Positions 60,685 through 64,000 of a stretch of 64,000 bases of DNA are shown here, piece by piece. Numbering within the stretch: the stretch's first letter is position 1; every line of letters starts with the position of its first letter. Origin of the DNA: CAWJPY01 sp963844865 (lineage in GTDB: Bacteria; Acidobacteriota; Thermoanaerobaculia; Thermoanaerobaculales; Sulfomarinibacteraceae); assembly GCA_963844865.1 (NCBI GenBank), contig CAWJPY010000021.1, positions 62,001 to 126,000 on the forward strand, given 5' to 3'. The translations under genes were made by a program, and so were the position numbers. The notes under the pieces were generated by a model. That model was not told the origin of the DNA. It worked only from the letters and a program-made list of their open reading frames with translations, and searched no databases.

Positions 60685-60763
60685 CCCCCACCCGCCCGAC
60701 TCTGAGGCGGCGATCAGCGGCAGCGTCACCCCCGGGTCGTTCCGCGGGGGCGCACCTACCCCG

Positions 60764-60816
60764 TGTCAACCCGAGCGTGGGCACGCCCCTTCGGGGTGGT
60801 GCCTCGTGCGATGACC
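60764..60816 (+). repeat. 53-bp hairpin repeat, family 2, diverged copy
   Basis: Starts TGTCAAC and ends ATGACC. The core 'cgccccttcggggtg' pairs with itself. Same length as the copies at 60854 and 43527. Confidence 0.6.
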
Positions 60817-60853
60817 TGGGGCCGCGAGGCGACGGCCGGCCGCCCACTCCCCC

Positions 60854-60906
60854 TGTCATCCTGAGCATCCCTACGCCCCGTCGGGGCGGTGCCGCATGGC
60901 ATGACA
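60854..60906 (+). repeat. 53-bp hairpin repeat, family 2
   Basis: TGTCATCCTGAGCATCCC at the start, 'cgccccgtcggggcg' at the core and ATGACA at the end. It matches 43527-43579 in inverse orientation. Confidence 0.7.
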
Positions 60907-60943
60907 CGGAGCCGCGCAGAGACGGTGGGCCGCCTCGCCTGAG

Positions 60944-61094
60944 TGTCATCCTGAGCGAGCGGAGGTCTGCCGGAGCGAGTCGAAGGATCCCCCGACAGAA
61001 CCAGAGCCGTACCCGGGAGGCGTCACACGGGCCTTCGGGGGATGGTTCGACTCGTCCCTCGCCGCGGACGGCTCGCTCCTCACTCACCATGACA
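60944..61094 (+). repeat. 151-bp imperfect palindromic repeat, family 1
   Basis: TGTCATCCTGAGCGAGCGG at the start, 'gagtcgaaggatcccccga' then 'tcgggggatggttcgactcg' as pairing arms, and ATGACA at the end. Reverse-complement relative of 43186-43336 with identical length. Confidence 0.75.
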
Positions 61095-61101
61095 TCCCCC
61101 A

Positions 61102-61242
61102 CGCTGTCATTCCGAAGGAGCTTGCGACTGAGGGATCTGGACGGGGGCAAAGCCGAGGCATCTCTGCCCCCCCAGACTTGTCCTGACGAACGAAGTGACG
61201 CACGATCTTTCGCTCAAGGACTGGCTCCTCGGAATGACAGCG
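61102..61242. repeat. 141-bp MITE-like element with 20-bp terminal inverted repeats
   Basis: cgctgtcattccgaaggagc (61102-61121) is mirrored by ggctcctcggaatgacagcg (61223-61242) with one or two differences. The interior has no coding potential. Size, terminal repeats and intergenic location fit a miniature inverted-repeat element. Confidence 0.65.
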
Positions 61243-61446
61243 TGGCGTCATGCCAGCCGGCACCGCCCGGAACGGGCGTAACGCCGCTGACCACGACGGC
61301 CCGAGGGCGTGTCATTGGGAGCGCGGGCCGCTGACTGCGGTCGCTGATTCCTGCCGCTGATTACCGACGCGGCTCGCCGCCGCTGTCCGCTGACGCATCG
61401 GACGCAAACGCGGGCGCGGGAAATACGCCACTGAGCTGCTACGCGC

Positions 61447-62862
61447 TCACAGGTCGAAGTAGGCCACCCACTCCTGGGGATGCGGCCGCACCTTGACGTC
61501 GATCAGCTCCCCCTGCTTGACCTGCAGCCAGGCGTCGATGAGCTCGTCGGCGAAGGCGTCCCCCTGCTTGAGGAAGGCGCGGTCGCCGTCGAGGGCCGCC
61601 AGGGCGGGGCCGAACTCGGTGGGGATGTCCTTGATCTTGGCCTGCTCCTCCTCGGGCAGGGCATAGACGTTGACGTCGTAGGGCCCGAAGCCCATGGCCG
61701 TGGGGTCCATCTTCCTGGTCACGCCCTCCAGGCCGGCCAAAAGCTGGGCGGCGATGATCAGGTACGGGTTGGCGGTTCCGTCGGGCATGCGGTACTCCAC
61801 CCGGGCCTCGCGCTCGTTGATGGCGTAGCCGGGGATGCGCAGGGCGGAGGAGCGGTTGCCGACCCCGAAGAAGAGCTTCATGGGCGCCGCCAGGTTCGGG
61901 GCGAAGCGCCGGTAGGAGTTGGTGCTGGCGTTGCCGAGGCCCATCAGGGCCGGGGTGTGCTCCAGCAGCCCCGCCAGGTAGCTGAGGCCCATCTGGCTCA
62001 TGCCCCCGTAGCCCTTCTTGTCGTAGAAGAGGGACTTGCCGCCGTTGGTGAGGTACTGGTGGAAGTGGATGCCGTTGCCGGCGTGGCCGTGCAGGGGCTT
62101 GGGCATGAAGGTGGCGAGGCAGCCGTCCTCCACGGCCGTGCACTTGATCATGTACTTCATGACCATCATGGCGTCGGCCGAACGCAGGGCGCTGTCGAAC
62201 AGGACCTCCACCTCCATCTGGCCCGGCGTCCCCAGCTCGTGGTGGTGGTACTTGACCTTGATCCCGGTCTCCTCGATGCGGGCCACCATGCGCTCGCGGA
62301 CGTTGGCGTAGCGGTCCAAGGGCTGGTCGATCTGGCCACACTTGGGGAGGCCGATGCGGTACAGCGGCTCCTCGCTCTCGGTCCACCCGGCGGCCGGCGC
62401 CTCCACGGTGAAGTAGGAGGCCCGGGCGTCGACGCCGTAGTTGGCGTTGTCGAAGATGTAGAACTCCATCTCGGGGCTGAAGAGCGCCTCGGCCTTGGGC
62501 ACCACCTTGCCGAGATAGGCCTCCGCCTGCTGGATCACGTAGCGCGGATCGCGGACATAGCGGCTGCCGTCGTTCATGTGCATGTTGCAGATGAACGAGA
62601 GCGTCGGGTACTCGTGGAAGGGGTCGAGGAACGCCGTGGTCACGTCCGGGATCACCTTCATGTCTCCCGACTCGACCGTGCGGTAGCCCGGATAGGGAGA
62701 CAGGCTGATGCCGGTGCCCTCCTCGAAGAGCCGCTGACCAACGTTCGCCGCGGAGTAGGTCATGCGCCGCCAGCGCCCCTGGAGGTCCCCCACCTTGACG
62801 TCGATCTGCCGGATCTCGTTCTTCTTGATGTACTCGAGCGCTTCCTTGATGGTGCCGAACAT
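61447..62862 (-). CDS. glnA: type I glutamine synthetase
   Basis: 471 residues. Ligates ammonia to glutamate with ATP. Seen: the beta-grasp start 'IRQIDVKVGDLQGRWRRMTYSA', 'SLSPYPGYRTVESGDMKVIPD', the metal ligands in 'FSPEMEFYIFDNANYG', 'HHHELGTPGQMEVEV', the ATP site 'GHAGNGIHFHQYLTNGGKSLF', the glutamate-binding 'GNASTNSYRRFAPN' and 'RIPGYAINEREARVEYRMPDGTANPYL'. The adenylylation-site tyrosine is present in 'DVNVYALPEEE', so control by an adenylyltransferase is possible. The ATG at 62862 is used because GAGGAGG lies four bases upstream. It is followed, after a gap, by the repeat island. Confidence 0.96.
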   Translation of the reverse strand: MFGTIKEALEYIKKNEIRQIDVKVGDLQGRWRRMTYSAANVGQRLFEEGTGISLSPYPGYRTVESGDMKVIPDVTTAFLDPFHEYPTLSFICNMHMNDGSRYVRDPRYVIQQAEAYLGKVVPKAEALFSPEMEFYIFDNANYGVDARASYFTVEAPAAGWTESEEPLYRIGLPKCGQIDQPLDRYANVRERMVARIEETGIKVKYHHHELGTPGQMEVEVLFDSALRSADAMMVMKYMIKCTAVEDGCLATFMPKPLHGHAGNGIHFHQYLTNGGKSLFYDKKGYGGMSQMGLSYLAGLLEHTPALMGLGNASTNSYRRFAPNLAAPMKLFFGVGNRSSALRIPGYAINEREARVEYRMPDGTANPYLIIAAQLLAGLEGVTRKMDPTAMGFGPYDVNVYALPEEEQAKIKDIPTEFGPALAALDGDRAFLKQGDAFADELIDAWLQVKQGELIDVKVRPHPQEWVAYFDL

Positions 62863-62916
62863 CACGCCTCCTCTACGGCCTCGGATCGCGGTCCGAGGGT
62901 CTGATCGCAGGGCGGG

Positions 62917-62922
62917 AGTATA
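62917..62922 (-). promoter_or_regulatory. -10 element upstream of glnA
   Basis: TATACT on the minus strand, about 55 bases before the glnA ATG. The -35 is poor. A GG-N10-GC arrangement (62944-62929) overlaps the -35 region and resembles a weak sigma-54 site. Confidence 0.35.
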
Positions 62923-62946
62923 GCGCTTCGCGAAGGATCGGCCAGC

Positions 62947-64000
62947 TCAGCGAGGAGATGCCTCGCTGTCCACCGCCGCGCTTTCCGGAGAGCCTTCCAC
63001 CGCCTCGTCCTGGACCGGCTCGGCGCGCGTCATGCGCTCGAGCAGCCAGGGACCCAGAAGGACCGCGGCCGCCAGCACCACCGCCCATTGCACCAGCATG
63101 TTGCCGATGCCTTCCTGGGAGAGGAGGGGCAGCTCCCGCACCTGCCAGAACCACCAGCCGATCATGATCACCGCCAGCGCCACCACCAGCCGCACGGACC
63201 ACTCCCACCAGCGCCCGATGCGGAAGCTCTGGTAGGCGGTGTTGACGAGCTTGGTGCGGAAGCGGCCCACCCCCCACCGCAGCACCGTGACCGCGAAGAA
63301 GAGCCCCGACACCATGAGCCCCACGCTCCACACGAAGTCCTGGTTGCGGAACACCGGAGCGCTCAGGGACGACGGCACGCCGGCCAGGAACAGGAACAGC
63401 GAGAACCCCACGACCATCCGTTTCCTCTGGAAGCCGAACTCCTGCAAGGTCCGCACCCCGACCTCGAACATGGCCACCAGGCTGGTCCAGGCGGCGAACA
63501 TCAGTGCCAGGAAGAAGAGCACCATGAACACCCCGCCCGCGGGAACCTCATCCAGCAGACGCGGCACCCAGATGAAGGTGAGCCCCTCGTTGCCGGCGCC
63601 CACCACCTGGCTCGCCGCATGGGGCATGACCGAGAACACCGTGCACAGCACCATGATCCCCGCCATGAGCGAGATGCAGTTGTTGCCGATGGCGAGCATG
63701 AAGCTGTTGAGGTTGGTGTCCTCCTTGGCCCGCGAGTAGATGGCGTAGGTGAGCACCAGGCCCCAACCGGCTCCGGTGTCCCACGCGTTCTGGGCCAGGG
63801 CCTCGAGCCAGATGCGGTAGTTGGCGAGGTCGCTCCAGTGCGGGGTGAATAGGAAGCGCAGGCCGCGGCCGGCGTCCGGCAGGGTCAGGGCGCGGACCAT
63901 GAGCACCACCACCAGGACGATCAGGCTCGGCATGAGCACCCGGGCGATCCGCTCGATCCCACGCACGCCGAAGTAGACCACCGCCGCCGCCATGGACACG
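62947..64000 (-). CDS. sodium-dependent (NSS family) transporter, N-terminus beyond the window
   Basis: The visible 350 residues are the C-terminal two-thirds of a neurotransmitter:sodium symporter-type protein. 'ALAQNAWDTGAGWGLVLTYAIYSRAKEDTNLNSFMLAIGNNCISLMAGIMVLCTVFS' corresponds to the unwound TM6 and TM7, and 'FIWVPRLLDEVPAGGVFMVLFFLALMFAAWTSLVAMFEVGVRTLQE' to the TM8 sodium-site region. Two further C-terminal helices and an acidic tail follow. Bacterial members import amino acids with Na+. It is transcribed in the same direction as glnA and 85 bases upstream of it, which suggests an amino-acid/nitrogen link. Confidence 0.9.
   Translation of the reverse strand, partial: VSMAAAVVYFGVRGIERIARVLMPSLIVLVVVLMVRALTLPDAGRGLRFLFTPHWSDLANYRIWLEALAQNAWDTGAGWGLVLTYAIYSRAKEDTNLNSFMLAIGNNCISLMAGIMVLCTVFSVMPHAASQVVGAGNEGLTFIWVPRLLDEVPAGGVFMVLFFLALMFAAWTSLVAMFEVGVRTLQEFGFQRKRMVVGFSLFLFLAGVPSSLSAPVFRNQDFVWSVGLMVSGLFFAVTVLRWGVGRFRTKLVNTAYQSFRIGRWWEWSVRLVVALAVIMIGWWFWQVRELPLLSQEGIGNMLVQWAVVLAAAVLLGPWLLERMTRAEPVQDEAVEGSPESAAVDSEASPR

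Overview
The window is a very GC-rich (roughly 70% by eye), gene-dense bacterial chromosome segment. It has no rRNA, tRNA, CRISPR, prophage or recognisable IS element. The gene content points to an aerobic-capable Acidobacteriota, most likely Thermoanaerobaculia-like. The pointers are a complete alternative complex III operon, a wealth of secreted peptidases and amidohydrolases, secreted proteins ending in a 'GFETG(S/D)TxAW' motif, and many lone signalling domains. This taxonomic call is an inference.

Layout. 1-2.7 kb: a minus-strand operon of a ClpX-like AAA+ ATPase, a macrodomain-like protein and an FHA-GAF protein cut by the left edge. 2.8-8.7 kb: M29 aminopeptidase, a lone receiver domain, quinone oxidoreductase, a DapA-family lyase, a secreted protein and a SpoIIE-type phosphatase with one frameshift. 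8.9-21.6 kb: HIT protein, dodecin, parvulin isomerase, a large M4 metallopeptidase, M50 peptidase, FAD monooxygenase, a pseudo-receiver, thiL, nicotinate phosphoribosyltransferase and an HExxH-TPR protein. 21.6-25.5 kb: DUF5989, SxtJ, NodU-type carbamoyltransferase and phosphomannomutase. 25.5-32.9 kb: S9 peptidase, multicopper oxidase and a secreted protein, all heavily frameshifted. 33-40.8 kb: the alternative complex III operon actABCDEF plus a small membrane protein. 40.9-45.1 kb: threonine aldolase, aminotransferase, a repeat cluster and an M20 amidohydrolase. 45.3-51.8 kb: CoA-transferase, tryptophanase-like lyase, D-aminoacylase and a VOC-GlcD fusion, again heavily frameshifted. 51.8-64 kb: GT2, EamA transporter, a small-protein/nucleotidyltransferase pair, a split methionine-synthase-like set (Hcy methyltransferase, corrinoid protein, activation domain), a PLP enzyme, M20 peptidase, a 1-kb repeat island, glutamine synthetase and an NSS transporter cut by the right edge.

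Together the genes suggest a heterotroph living on peptides and amino acids: secreted M4, S9 and HExxH peptidases, intracellular M29 and M20 enzymes, and PLP enzymes for amino-acid breakdown. Reducing power would pass from quinol through alternative complex III to a cytochrome or copper acceptor.

Two patches (about 25.9-32.9 kb and 46.2-51.6 kb) carry frameshifts every 50-150 bases while catalytic motifs stay intact. The neighbouring long genes are clean, so most of these look like assembly indels rather than gene death. The features most worth follow-up are the ClpX/macro/FHA operon, the disassembled methionine synthase, the MITE-like repeat families shared between 43.2-43.6 and 60.7-61.2 kb, and several apparently leaderless genes.
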